A stretch of 64,000 nt of DNA, from the NCBI RefSeq assembly GCF_963576675.1, contig NC_088911.1, positions 61,341,756 to 61,405,755 of the forward strand. Reading direction: 5' to 3'. Origin of the DNA: Euphorbia lathyris. Taxonomy: Eukaryota; Streptophyta; Magnoliopsida; Malpighiales; Euphorbiaceae. Each line of letters starts with the position of its first letter. Position 1 is the first letter of the stretch. The position numbers were made by a program, and so were the translations under genes. The notes under the pieces are model-generated. The model was given only the letters and a program-made list of their open reading frames with translations. It was not told the origin of the DNA and ran no database searches. Positions 11,571 through 23,184 of the stretch are shown here, in pieces.

Positions 11571-13615
11571 TGTTGGGGTTTAGTGTCCTATAAACAATTG
11601 TTCTAGGATATAAACCAGCTGTTAATGGATTGTTCTTTATGTCATTTGTTTTAATAAGATATGGTTTCATAACTGTATAAAGGCAACCTCTTTTAAAGAA
11701 CTAAATAAGTCTAATAAAAGGAAATCCCTAAGTTTATTTAAAGTGATTATAAAGTGTTCATACAAGCATGAAGTGAGACGAAACATTATAATAAACTAAT
11801 AAACTTAAAACCACCCCAAGTCAAGTGATATGTTTTGAATAGGGATTGACATAACACTATTGAGACTTGCATGTAACAATGTTTTCTGTCGAGACAGAGA
11901 GCTGATCTCATAAGCTTCAGATATGCAGATATCTGGACAGTTACATGGATCCAATGAAAGGGGTTCATTAGGATTGGGGACCTGGCTTGAGATAATAGGA
12001 TGAAGAGATTTATCCTTGTCACCTGTTCATCTCATTGGTATTAATAGGTATAAGTAATCATCGGACTCAAAGGAATGTTAATTAGTGATTCTGGATTATG
12101 GAATGTGATGCTTTGATCCTGTTGTAACACGATCCATAACATGGATGACTCTAGGGTGTGTACGACAGATGTTGGGTATCACAGGAAGTAATTACAGGAT
12201 AGCTAACATTGGATTGAGCATTTTTCACTCCTGATAAATGGTAGATACGCCCAAGGATCGATTGTGGAAGACTTAACTCTAAATCCTTGCAAGGTGATAG
12301 CTTAAGAATTGAAATGCATATTTCACTAAACCTATCTAATTGGAGTTAACTCGGCATGTACAAGTAAAACGAACGTCTCGCTATACATGACTTGACATTA
12401 TCCATAGTCATAAGATTTTGTTCAAGGATGTAGTTGATGAAGGATGGAATTATACTGTAACTAATACGGAAAGGTCAATGACGGAATCAACCTGTCTTCT
12501 TATAGCTCTGGGGGAATGTTTCGGATCTGCCAATCACAGTTCGCGTACTCATTCCGTTATACAAAGATTGAATATAATTCTGAGAAATTAATTTAATAGT
12601 TGTATACGGCTAGAAGCAATAAGAACCTAATGGGTCACACATAAGACTTGGAACCCAAAAGAGAAACAGATGTTAATTAATTGACGGAAGCCCAACTGAG
12701 TCCACTAAGGCCCAGTAACAAGGGGGGCGATTTTATGTGCTATGTCACATAAAGGAATTAATTTATTTTTTAAACAATTATAATTAGATTATGATTATGA
12801 ATTAAATTAATTATAGGATAAATAAGTTAAGAGGTTTAATGAGATTAAATTGCTTCTATTATTATCCTATTAATAAGTTATTATTATATTTATATTTAGA
12901 TATAATTACAGATAATAACAATAAGAGTTTTATTCCGAATTAAATTCTTATTCAGTAACCTAATTCTATCTCACTAGGGTTTACATGGAAGAGGCTATAT
13001 AAACCCCCCTTTAGTGGTAAATTTTGGTTACCCCTTGCTATCTCGGAGAGAGAGAATTTTCGACCCCTACTGTAGTGGATCGTCTTTCACCGCTTGCTTC
13101 CGAATCAATTGATTTCATCTCTTTCCTTTTACTCCTTGATCTTGCGTTGATTAATTAGAGGCAATATATTTTGGTTGCTATTCATCGGTTGAATTCTAAT
13201 CGTTTACTTGTTTGTTTTGTTGTGCTCGCGAAAGAAGAAAAGACAAACAAAATGGATAAATTTGTTCTTGTTCCTCCTACATCAGGTCAGTTCACGATTT
13301 CGCGGATTCCCATAAATTGAACCGTCGGATCGTCGCGATTTTTGGACAGGAGTTTCTAGACATATTCTTCCATGTTTCCGCCGTTGAGATTGTCGTTCGG
13401 AGGTCTGGAAGGTTTGTTCAGGTAGAGGACGGATTGGTTGACAGATTCCATCCTTTTGAAGTTGTGGGCACTTCGTTTGCAACGGTATATAGATCGTCAT
13501 AAAGGTATTTCGTTCTATCCCTCTTTATATGAAATAACGATTAACGGATCTTGGTTAAAGAAAATAGGTTAAAATTTTATATTTCCGCCGCCAAACGTTT
13601 GCCTATTTTCCTTCA
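11571..13615 (+). mobile_element. Copia-type solo LTR inside LINE-1 (2045 bp)
   Basis: It starts TGTTGGGGTTTAGTGTCCT and ends CTTCA, with the 5-bp target duplication ACACG at 11566-11570 and 13616-13620. The LINE endonuclease frame continues on the two sides in the same phase once the LTR and one ACACG copy are discounted. A TATA box (TATATAAA, about 12996-13003) marks plus orientation. No primer-binding site, polypurine tract or coding region follows, so this is a solo LTR left by recombination rather than a full element. Confidence 0.85.
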
Positions 13616-13845
13616 ACACGAACCGCATTCCAGAAAACCCAAATGCCCCCACCGAACCCTTCTGTTTCCACAATTTCCACGTTTAAAAACCTCAATTTTC
13701 TGCTTAATTCTACTGCTCTTATGCCTGGAAGCCTGGTTTCTAGAAGCACAAAAATATCAAGATCATGTATAGAAATAATGTGTTTCATTGCTCGAAAGAA
13801 AAGAGTTCCCCCTACACCAAAACAGTTCCAGGAAATTACTTTCAT
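13616..13845 (-). pseudogene. LINE-1 ORF2, endonuclease N-terminus
   Basis: It starts at an ATG (13845-13843) with KVISWNCFGVGG, the classic L1 endonuclease opening, followed by the LLETRLPG segment (catalytic Glu of the ETK/ETR motif) and GGGIWVFWN. The frame runs into the copia solo LTR at 13615. Confidence 0.8.
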
Positions 13846-13889
13846 TGATAAAGATGAGGGTTGCAGAATTAATTGCCCAAACTAGACAG

Positions 13890-15356
13890 TCATCGAGTCT
13901 GTTGGGTCTCTACAGTCCCAATCTGAACTACTTTCATTTCTACATGGTTTGTTACAACCTCCAGTGCCCTCCTAGTATCATCACTTTCACTCCTTTTATC
14001 CTTTGGCAGTACATGTCCTTCAGTACCCTTCGACAGATCAGGCGACCTTATGTTACTTGTATTATCTAGACGACTCCTTTTGCCCCTAGTCTTGTTTGCT
14101 TCCGTTTCCTCTATGTCTTTCTTCGGGTCCCCTGTATCAGATTGTAACACACCAAAGGGATTAGCAGTTACCACTCTTTTGTTTTGCTCCACCGATTGGT
14201 GTTTTTTGGTAGCTCTCGCACTTTGCCCTGCTTATTTTGTAGTCGAGAAAACTCCATTCAACGGACCACTCGAATTTCCTGATAGTACTTGGATATCAGT
14301 GCCAAAGGTTGATATATCTCTGGATGCTTTCTGCTTCCCACTGGAAGAATATGGTATATGAGTTGGTTCCATGTTAGCTCCTACCGGCTTCTTACTTTTA
14401 TTCCCATACTTCCTTCTTGCAACCATTCTCCAAGGTCCATACTCCATATAATTGTTTTCCCCTTCCCCTGGTTGTTTGGTCATTTTAACCCCCTTATTCT
14501 GAAGCGTCTGATGTTGCAACGCCCTTTCCTCACTGGCTGCTGGTGTATTTATGCTTTGACAAGATATAATGCTAGGCAAGCTACAACTTGACTTCAAATG
14601 GCCATACTTACCACAATTAGTGCATGTTATATGCAATCCTTCATATTCAATTTTGTAGGAGATCCTGCTAACTTCAAATTCAGTAATTAGTGGCTTTAAC
14701 AAATCCAATTCTACACATACCCGTGCAAATCGTCCCCTCGATGCCTTAATCATATTCTTATCTACCTTGACAGCTTTTCCCAACGAGTTTGCAATTGTGA
14801 GAATTAAATCCTTATTATAATATTGGATTGGAAAATCAGGAAACCTTGTCCAGACCATTGTTGATGCAATTGTTGCTATGGCAGCCACAATTTCATCTGA
14901 CCATGTTCTTACCGTTAGGTAATGCCCCTGAATTATCTATGGTCCCTCATGAATCACTTTGTTCCTATCCTCCATGCTATCAAACTTAGCAAGGTGAAAT
15001 CCATACCCGATATCCATCAATTCGACATTACTCTTCAGCTTCCAAATCTCCAGCGCTCTTTTTTGTAAAGCTATAAAACCAATACTTCTGCCCAACAGTT
15101 TCACAATCAGGGCATATTTCCATGGTGTTCCCCACCTCCTCATCAATTCAGGGACACCAATGAAACTAGGTGTCAGAGGGTTAGCATGAGATACCCGAAA
15201 AAGACCCGCCGCTTGGAGATCTACTAGTTCTCGGCGTTTTTCGGTGTGGCTTTTACCTAAAACAGTGTCTCGGTATGATGCTGGTTCGGCTGTATCCATG
15301 GATTCCGGCTCCTCACCGTCGTCGCCAAGCGGAGCCTTAGCAGCGGCGTCGGACAT
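13890..15356 (-). pseudogene. LINE-1 ORF1 (DUF4283-like, CCHC zinc knuckle)
   Basis: A 489-codon frame starts at an ATG (15356) and is broken by two in-frame stops, a TAG after residue 140 (GGACCATAG, where related proteins have GPW) and one near 14232. The first third resembles the DUF4283 domain of plant L1 ORF1 proteins (RYRDTVLG-like start, ALEIWKLKSNVELMDIGYGF, then TRFPDFPIQYY). A CTNCGKYGHLKSSC knuckle (CX2CX4HX4C, about 14582-14625) follows, then a Lys/Arg-rich tail. The protein would bind element RNA. ORF2 starts 45 bp beyond its end. Confidence 0.75.
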
Positions 15357-15470
15357 TGCAGAGAGAGAACGTCGAGCGAGAGAGAAAGAAAGTCGAGCGG
15401 CTGTAGACCTAATCGTCCTTCACGCACGAGAGAGAGAGAAAGTCGAGCGTCTATTTCCAGAAAAGTTTGA

Positions 15471-15882
15471 CAATAATTTGATTGATCATTTCATAATACA
15501 TGTTTGCAAATTTGATTATACTTGCGTTTGAATGTTTGAGATTTCAATTTAATTACATATGAAATGGGAGAAAATTTTAGGTATGTAAAAGTCTCTTAAC
15601 AAATACCAAAAAATAATACTATAAACAATATATCAATTGTTTGATGTTCCTTTCTCTCTCTCTCTCAATTTCTGTCTTCCTGATACCTACAGAACATGCA
15701 AGGACTCATTTGGTAACGATATTATATGTAGATATGTTTGTCGTCGGGCTAAATATGATCGAGTTTGATATGTAATTATTTATCTAAATCCTATTTAATC
15801 TACACTATATTCAGTCTAATCTTGGATTAGACTGGGTTGCCTAGGCTCATGGAACTTATTCTTAAGTCGAGTTGTGCTTAAC
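15471..15882. other. Spacer between LINE-1 and the Tat solo LTR
   Basis: About 410 bp of AT-rich DNA with a short CT-rich stretch near 15652-15668. I see no ORF, RNA gene or recognisable element here. Confidence 0.5.
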
Positions 15883-15887
15883 ACACT

Positions 15888-18874
15888 TGTAGACACTGAG
15901 TCGGAGGACCTGTGACGAAAACCTGAAAACAAGACGGTTGAAGTGATTGATTTCGGAAGTTTTGAAAAACAAAAAATATATAAAGAATAATAAGCGAAGG
16001 AAAATTAGCGGCACGGCGCGGGTGCTTAGCGGCATCCGGCACACGGACGACAATGGTCGAACGCCCGCTCGGCGGCGCGGGACGTGCGCTCGGCGTCCGT
16101 TGGACGCACCGCAAGTGGCACACTCTCGACGTCCAAGCAATGCCCGGGTCCGGTGGCACGGGGCGCGCTCTCGTGGGCCGCTGAGCGCACGTGCCCGGTA
16201 GCGCGAAGCGCGCGTTCGGCGGCCGCGGCATGTGAGCGTCCGGCGGCGCGGGACGCGCGCTCGGCGGCCGCGGGGTGCGCACGCCCCGAGGGTCGTCGGG
16301 CGGGCGCCCAACCACGTCGGGCGAACACCCGACGGAGGTTGGGCGCGGGCGCCCAACCTAGCGTTGGGCGCTCGCCCAACAAATGTTGGGCGGCCGCCCA
16401 ACAAGGTTGGGCGGTAGCCCAACACTAGGTTGGGCGGCCGCCCAACCCCAATGGGCGACGCCCAATTTCTTTTGGGCGTCGCCCATTGGTCCGGGGACCC
16501 GTTTGCCTATAAAATGCACGGATCCCCATGCAAAAAAAGAAAGAAAAAGAGGGGGAGGAAGGGAGAGCTTCTCACACTAGAATATTTTTTCTAGAGAGAA
16601 GAAGTTGATTTTTTTAGGAGAAAACATTTTTTTTCCTAAATTGAAAATCTCCAAATTCCCTAAGTTCAATTTTTACTAAATTTTTCATAAAAAAACGGAA
16701 GCTCGCGGTTCGTGGAATCAATCGGCTTCGACTGTCAGATACCGAATTCAAAGTATTATCCGAGGACTAGACTCTTTATTTTATTTAATTTATTCTCTTC
16801 TCTTATTTATCTTTTTTTTTATATACTATAGTTTTTATTCATTTAGTCATTTATTTATTTTGTCACATTTTATTTAATTAGCGTATTTATTTAATTTTCG
16901 TTTCGTGTTGAATAAAATTCGGTTTTGTTTTAAAATAAAAAACCTCGTTTTGATATCCCAATACGAACCGTGATCCGATAAAAAAGGTAGTTCGGGTATC
17001 AAAAACTTTGTAATTATAACATTTTAATTTAAAAGAAATTTCCAGATAATGTTTTAAAATAAAAACGTCGTTTTAGGAACTTCCGTTTTCGACTATGATC
17101 CATTTTTGGTAGTTCGGAAATCCAAAACGATTGAATTAGATTTAATTTAAAGCTGTTGAATAAATCTGGAAACATTTAGGAGTGCTGCTGTAATTTACCA
17201 ATTCTGTCACTAAATGCTGTTTACCAACGGATTTTCCGTCGGTAAATCTGCCAAAATGTAAAAAATGCCATTTCAGTCCATTTTTCTTAACTTTTAAGCT
17301 TTTGATCCTTAGTATATATATGTATAATTACGTAATATATGTTTTTTTTAAATTATTTTAGAACTTTAGCATATATATTTATTTTAGAATATTTGTATAT
17401 CATTTTTATTCTATTTTACAATATGAGTATAAGTATATATATATGTATTTCTTTTTTATTGATTTAGGCTATGTTTTGAATATTAGTTACTTGATATTTT
17501 GAGAAATAATGGATAAATATTAGTATGTGTCATTTTTTATATTTAAAACTATATTAGTTATGTATACATATATATGGTTTTGGGATATTTGGGTTATCTT
17601 GATTATTGAATGAAATTATTTTTGGGTAAATGTTATTTTCTTAGTTATAGGATTTACTTACTATTTTCACATTTTCAAAGTATAGATATATTGTACCTAT
17701 TATTTTTATATACATATAGTTCCTTTTGTATTAACTTTTATTTTCATATTCTATTTTTTATTTAAATATATATATATGTTAGAATTGCTTTCTTTATCCT
17801 TTTGGGCTTAATCATGGGTCCATGTTTCAAGTGGACTTTGTTTGAGTATGGATGGTGGTTTAAATGGGTTTATTATGGTAATTATAATTAGTAAAGAGTC
17901 CATTAAATAAGTGGGGAAAATAAATCACAAAAAGAGAGTTTTCAATTGAATTATTTAAACTAATGAGTTTTTAGATTTCTAATGTAAATAAATAGAGTCA
18001 TTCTTGTTAATATTCCAAATCGTTTCTCAAAACACCACGTTTTAAAACCTTAATCCGTTCCAAAGGTGGATTAAATGATCATTGTAATTAAAATCGTTTT
18101 CTTTGTGAATAATAGAGTTTTGAATCATTTTCTCAAAGAATTTGTACATAATAAAATTGACTTGTATGTTTAAACCATGTTTTCTCATTAAAAGGTTTTT
18201 ATCTCAAACGTTTTCAAATACTCGAGTCGTTCCAACGGCGATTCGGGTAAATTTCATCAAACGGGGTTTTAAAACGCACCTAAATCGTTCCAACGGCGAT
18301 TAAGGTGCGAACCATGTAAATGAACTCGTTTTGGGGAAAATAAGTTAATGTAGAATGAACACACAACATCACATTTAATACGGGTGTAAATAAATCACTT
18401 CTTTCTTCCCCCTCTCTGTGTATGTATAAACATAAATGGGTGATTCTTTACTGATGTGGCTTTTCAATAATATATGCTCAAAACGGTTTCTAAAAAGAGA
18501 AAGAAAAGGGTTTCAAATGAATTTTAAACTTAAAGAAGTATACGATTAGTCCGTTATCGCCTAACATGCTGAGTAGGAGGCCGGTGGTTCATAACCGGGC
18601 GATGTCGGGGTGCCTAGTAGCCTTTCTCCGGAAAGGAGCTAGCCTTCTCGTCTCGTACCTAAGTTTTCTGAACCCACACCGGTCTCCCGCAAGGGATCGG
18701 TGTTCATTTTCCCATTCGTGGGTGGCGACTCTTCCATATCTCCGAGCTCCGGTCCTACCGAGCAGCTTGATTCCACGATTGGTTGCTTTCGGCGCCAATC
18801 ACCGCTTACGTCGCCATGAGGTTGTCCACCCCCCGGTCCGCCCGGGAGATTAGGCCGCGGCACCTCGTCTAACA
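15888..18874 (+). mobile_element. Solo LTR of the large Tat-type gypsy family (2987 bp)
   Basis: It begins TGTAGACACTGAGTCGG and ends CTCGTCTAACA, the same ends as the two LTRs of the 20.7-kb element (there in opposite orientation). The 5-bp target duplication ACACT is present at 15883-15887 and 18875-18879. It contains the family's GC-rich palindrome array (about 16270-16490) and a TATA box (CCTATAAAA, about 16507-16515), both correctly oriented for the plus strand. It is more diverged and slightly longer than the paired LTRs, suggesting an older insertion. Confidence 0.9.
16270..16490. repeat. GC-rich palindrome array in the Tat solo LTR
   Basis: Repeated imperfect palindromes of the form TTGGGCGGCCGCCCAA, one roughly every 20-24 bp and with variable centres, lie just upstream of the TATA box. 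The preceding 250 bp (16010-16270) is also strongly CpG-rich (GGCGGCGCGGG motifs). Long arginine/proline-rich ORFs across here are by-products of the repeat. Confidence 0.8.
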
Positions 18875-19014
18875 ACACTAATATGTTTATATTAAATAAA
18901 CTAATTATATTAAATTAAACTATGATAATAAACAAAAAAAAATTAATAAAATTCAACTAATAATAAACAAAACACTAATATGTTTAGATTAGGCCGCGGC
19001 ACCTCGTCTAACAA
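18848..19014. repeat. Duplicated LTR 3' tip downstream of the solo LTR
   Basis: The last 27 bases of the solo LTR (18848-18874) recur at 18987-19013, 139 bp downstream, and ACACTAATATGTTTA after the LTR also precedes the second copy. The arrangement is a partial local duplication spanning the LTR end and its flank. Confidence 0.75.
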
Positions 19015-19239
19015 ACTAATATTTAACTAACTAATTTAATAAAATTCAACCAACACAACCTTAAATAAACAAAAATAAAAATTAACAAAAAGTAAAAAAA
19101 AGTAAAAAAAAAAATCTAATCTATGTAAGAAAAAAATATGTATAATAAATATAAATATAATATAAAAGTAGGCTGAGATTGGGCTTTTGAGTGAATGGGT
19201 TGGACAGGTCCAGTTGTACAACAACGCTGTTGAGCTTAA
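18880..19239. other. AT-rich spacer between Tat solo LTR and LINE-2
   Basis: Apart from the duplicated LTR tip, this 360-bp stretch is AT-rich with many A runs and no supported ORF or RNA. Its last bases (19240-19255) form the left target duplication of LINE-2. Confidence 0.5.
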
Positions 19240-19418
19240 ATGTTATATATTTCAACCTTCTTCCTTTGGTTGGATAGCTCCCTTTACCCTGGCGCTAGGG
19301 TTTATTCGTGTTTTACCCTAACTTGGGGTTTAAGCTTCCCCTTCCACCCCCTTTTCCAGCCGGCCGCTCCCCCTTGTTGTTCCTCCCCTCTCATAAACCC
19401 ACTAGAAAATCTCGGTCG

Positions 19419-20141
19419 ATGGATTCTCTTACCCAAAACTGCCTTCAACTCACCCTTACCGAAGAAGATGAGGCCCCGGTGATAACCCCTGACCGCGGCA
19501 TAATACCCGATTACGACCTCCGTTGGAGTTGCGTAGGACGCTTTGTCACGGACAGAGCTATCAACACTGAAGGGATGAAAGTCACGCTATCCAAACTGTG
19601 GAAGCCCACCAGTGGCATATCGATTATCGACCTTGACGAAAACAGGTTCCTATTTCAGTTTAATCATGTTTTCGACGTTAATGCAGTACTGAATGGAGGA
19701 CCATAGTCCTTCGACAACAAACTCCTCATCCTGAAACGGGTGGAGACCCAGGAAATCCTGTACACTACCCCCTTAACAGAAGTTGCCTTTTGGGTACAAT
19801 TGCATGACCTTCCAAGAGGCTTCAGATCGGAGAAAATAGCAGTGACCTGCGGAAACTATATAGGCACTGTTCTTCGCACTGATCCCCGTGACTATGGTGA
19901 GTCTTACGTGGGCTACCTAACGGTTCAAGTCCTTATGGATATTGGTAAACCGCTGAAGAGAAGGATGAAGCTAGGTACATCAGTTACACAGTGGGTATGG
20001 GTAAACTTCAAATATGAAAGGTTACCTCACTTTTGCTTCTTCTGCGGAATGTTGGGGCATAATGAAAGGGACTGTGCAGCTTTCAGGGCCCTTAACAACC
20101 CGGACCAGCCAACACTATACGATGCCTTCTTAAGAGCGCCC
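19419..20141 (+). pseudogene. LINE-2 ORF1, first part (DUF4283-like, CCHC knuckle)
   Basis: It starts at an ATG (19419). A TAG at 19704-19706 interrupts the frame at the same GPW position as in LINE-1, after which the frame continues unchanged. The DUF4283-like region covers roughly residues 20-190 (ENRFLFQFNHVFDVNAVL, then FWVQLHDLPRGF). A CFFCGMLGHNERDC knuckle (20034-20075) follows. The Tat element then interrupts the frame at 20141; the rest resumes in phase at 40879. Confidence 0.85.
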
Positions 20142-21222
20142 TGTTAGACAAGGTGCCGAACGGCCTCGCCCGAGCGGACCGGGGGGTGGACACCTCATGG
20201 CGACGTAAGCGGTGATTGGCGCCAAAAGCAACCAATCGTGGAATCAAGCTGCTCGGCAGGACCGGAGCTCGGAGTATGGAAGAGTCGCCACCCACGAATG
20301 GGAAAATGAACACCGATCCCTTGCGGGAGACCGGTGAGGGTTCGGGAAACTTAGGTATGAGCCGAGAAGGCTAGCTCCTTTTCGGAGAAAGGCTACTAGG
20401 CACCCTGACATCGCCCGGTTATGAACCACCGGCCTCCTACTCAGCGTGTTAGGCGATAACGGACTAATCGCATATTTCTTTAAGTTTAAAATTCGTTTGA
20501 AACTTTTTCTTTCTCGCTTTGAAAACCGTTTTGAGCATGTCATTAAAAGCCACTTTAATAAAGAATCACCCATTTACATGAATTAAAAATACATAGGAGA
20601 GAGAAGGGGGAGAAGAAAGAATTGATTTGTTTACAACGTGATTTATGCTTTATATTATACACTAACTCTAAGCTAATCTCATTCTCCAAAACGAGTTTAT
20701 TTACATGGTTCGTACCTTAATCGCCGTTGGAACGATTTAGGTACGTTTTAAAACCCCGTTAATTTACATGACATCGACTCGAATCGCCGTTGGAACAACT
20801 CGAGTGTTTGAAAATGTGGAATAAAAACTTTAACTCCAAAAACGTGATTAGGCATACAAGTCCATTTATTTTGTACAAACCATTTAGTTAGGAAAACGAT
20901 TCAAAACTCTATTATTTACAATGAAAACGATTTTAATTACAAGGTTCGCCTAATCCGTCGTTGAAACGGATTAAGGTTTCAACACGTGATATTTTGAAAA
21001 TGGTTTAAAAAACGTCAAGAAAACGTTATTTACACTTTAGGAATATCTAGAAAAACTTTAATTTAAACAAACAAATTAAATTCTTTTTTTGTCTTTTATT
21101 TTCCCCTTTTTCACTCAATTATCCTCCACTTGAACATAATTACACTAATGAACCAATTAAACCAAAATTCACCAAGTAAAACTCATTTGGAATATATACA
21201 TATACACAAAAATAAAATAGAA

Positions 21223-21254
<32 letters not shown>

Positions 21255-22397
21255 ATCTAAAAATAAGGATATACCTATAGATAAAAAGGAGTAAGAAATA
21301 CTATATGATATAATAAAGAAAATGAAAAAGAGTACTACATATAATACCTATTCATTCTAATTCAAAACATGTAAAAACAATGAACCAAACTCCTAAATGG
21401 GAAGAATAACATTGAGTTCCAAATGGTTTTAAGTAATAAACATATAGAAAATAATTTTCACCCTAAATAATAGCTAATATAACTTAAATGTGCCAAAACT
21501 ATATATATAGGAATATCATACCTTACAAAACCAAATCCAAATGAATTAAACCCAAATACGAAATATATAGCTACATGATACGTAATTAATAGTTATAGGA
21601 CTCAAAAATAATTTTTACAAATACATAACATAATTAAATACGTGTATATACAAGTAGAAATGTAAAAAAGAAGAGAAAAAGAGGGTTAAAATGGAATTTT
21701 CGGATTCCAGCAGATTACTGACGGAAAATCCGTCGCCAATCTGCTGTTAGCGACAGAAAAGGCAGAATTACAGAAACAGTTCAGAAGTTTCCAGATTTAT
21801 TCAAAAGCTTTAGATTAGATCTATTATATCGTTTTGGGTTCCCGAACTACCAAAATTGGATCATAGTCTATAACGGAGATCACTAAAACAACGTTTTATT
21901 TTTAAAACATTATTTAGAAATATTTTCAAAAACTTATAATTACAACGTTTTTTAATTCCCGAACTACCTTTGAATCGGATCCCGGTTCGTATTGGGATAT
22001 TAAAACGAGGTTTTTATTTCAAAATAAAACCGAACGTTTATTTAACACGTGACGAAAATTAAATAAATACGGAATAATAAATAAAACGTGATAAATAAAA
22101 GACGAAATAAATAAAAAACTATAACATAAAAATAAATAAAGAAAAATAATTTAAATAAAATAAAATGAGTCTAGTCCTCGGATAATAGCTTAAGATCGGT
22201 ATCTGACAGTCGAAGTTGTTTGATTCCACGAGTTATGATTTTCCGGCGTTTTTTGTGTTTTCGATAAAATATTCAACTTTGGAAAATTTGGATTTTTTTG
22301 GGAAAAAAAATATTTTCTCCAAAAAATTAACTTTCTCTCTCTAAAAATGTCTAGAGTGAGAAAGCTCCAAAAAATTTCCCCCCTCTTTTGAATGCAT

Positions 22398-22430
22398 GGG
22401 GATCCGTGCCTTTTATAGGCACGGATCCCC
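22398..22430 (-). promoter_or_regulatory. Tat LTR TATA box inside a perfect inverted repeat
   Basis: On the minus strand TATAAAA forms the 7-base centre between GGGGATCCGTGCC and GGCACGGATCCCC, exact 13-bp inverted arms. The same layout is in the 5' LTR (40312-40344) with one mismatch, and a degenerate version is in the solo LTR (16493-16527). Transcription of the element would start about 30 bp downstream (towards lower coordinates). Confidence 0.75.
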
Positions 22431-22440
22431 GGAGACTTTG

Positions 22441-22760
22441 GACGACGCCCGATTAAGATTGGGCGTCGCCCAAAGCAGATTGGGCGGACGCCCAACCTAG
22501 TTGGGCGGACGCCCAACTTATGTTGGGCGAACGCCCAACCTGGTTGGGCGAACGCCCAACTCTCGTTGGGCGCGCGCCCAACGCAGGTTGGGCGTTCGTC
22601 CAACGGATGTTGGGCGTCCGCCCAACGGACGTCGGGCGCTCGCCCCACCTACGTTGGGCGTTTGCCCCACGTCGTTGGGCGCTCGCCCAACAGCCGTCGG
22701 GCGCGCGCGCCCAGCGGACGTCAAGCGTGCGCCCCGCGCTGCCGGGCACGCGTCCAACTG
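22441..22760. repeat. GC-rich palindrome array in Tat 3' LTR
   Basis: Roughly ten to twelve units of the form TTGGGCGNACGCCCAAC at about 21-22 bp spacing, each a near-perfect palindrome, lie upstream of the TATA box on the element's strand. The matching array in the 5' LTR is at about 40370-40680. Composition is sharply different from the AT-rich rest of the LTR. Confidence 0.85.
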
Positions 22761-22958
22761 TCGTCGGACGCGCGTCGGCTGCCGCTAGGCGTTCACACCA
22801 CGTCGCTGAGCACTCGCGAGCCGTCCACTCGACAACCGCGACTCCCACTAACTTCTTCCTTTTTTATTATATATTTTTGTTTTAAAACTTCCGGAATCAA
22901 CCGCTTCGACCGTCTTATTACAGGTTTTTGTCACAGGTCCTCCGACTCGGTGTCTACA

Positions 22959-22975
22959 GTTGCCCCTACTTTCCT
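22959..22975 (-). promoter_or_regulatory. Polypurine tract of the Tat element
   Basis: Minus strand AGGAAAGTAGGGGCAAC directly abuts the 3' LTR start TGTAGACACC, the expected site of plus-strand priming. Confidence 0.7.
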
Positions 22976-23180
22976 ATTTTGACAGTGATGTGTGTGTTTT
23001 AAAAATGTTTTTTGCTAACGCAACACATGCAATGTAAATATATTAAAGTAAAAGACACGTAAAGAGTAGGAGGAAGAGTACCTGATCTCTGCGCTGCGCG
23101 CTCCCGCTTCGTCTTCGATCCTTTCCGTCCTTGCCTTCGAATCGGCTGTCGGCAGACTTTTTTTTTTGCTTAAGGATCCT
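22976..23180. other. Unassigned Tat internal DNA before the minisatellite
   Basis: About 200 bp between the polypurine tract and the 39-bp repeats. No ORF or element is visible. Confidence 0.4.
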
Positions 23181-23184
23181 AGCC

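Larger units (their letters stand above)
7612..15470 (-). mobile_element. LINE-1: decayed L1-type non-LTR retrotransposon (minus strand)
   Basis: Reading the minus strand from about 15470: a pyrimidine-rich 5' UTR with repeated CTCGACTTTCTCTC motifs, ORF1 with a CCHC knuckle (15356-13890), ORF2 starting with an endonuclease (13845), then reverse transcriptase, a zinc-finger-like region and RNase H ending at about 7681, and a short 3' UTR. A copia solo LTR (11571-13615) splits the endonuclease domain. No poly(A) tail or target duplication could be recognised, so both outer limits are approximate. Numerous stops and frameshifts show it is dead. Confidence 0.8.
20142..22958 (-). repeat. Tat element 3' LTR (2817 bp)
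   Basis: Edges TGTTAGACAAGGTGCC and CTCGGTGTCTACA (plus-strand reading). It holds a (TA)n stretch at 21224-21250, the palindrome array at about 22441-22760, and a TATA box at 22411-22417. It is very similar to the 5' LTR by eye, with small indels and one larger rearrangement near 21640-21900. Confidence 0.9.

Noticed and set aside
18566..18853. ORFs near the 3' end of the Tat LTRs (also 20092-20573 and 38143-38636)
   Set aside because: Present in all three LTR copies at equivalent positions, spanning non-coding LTR ends; no domain.
22453..22885. Several long overlapping ORFs (GRRPTxVGRAPN-like peptides) here and at 16026-16428 and 40412-40763
   Set aside because: They track the GC-rich palindrome arrays, occur on both strands in several frames and give repetitive Arg/Pro/Gly peptides; they are compositional by-products.
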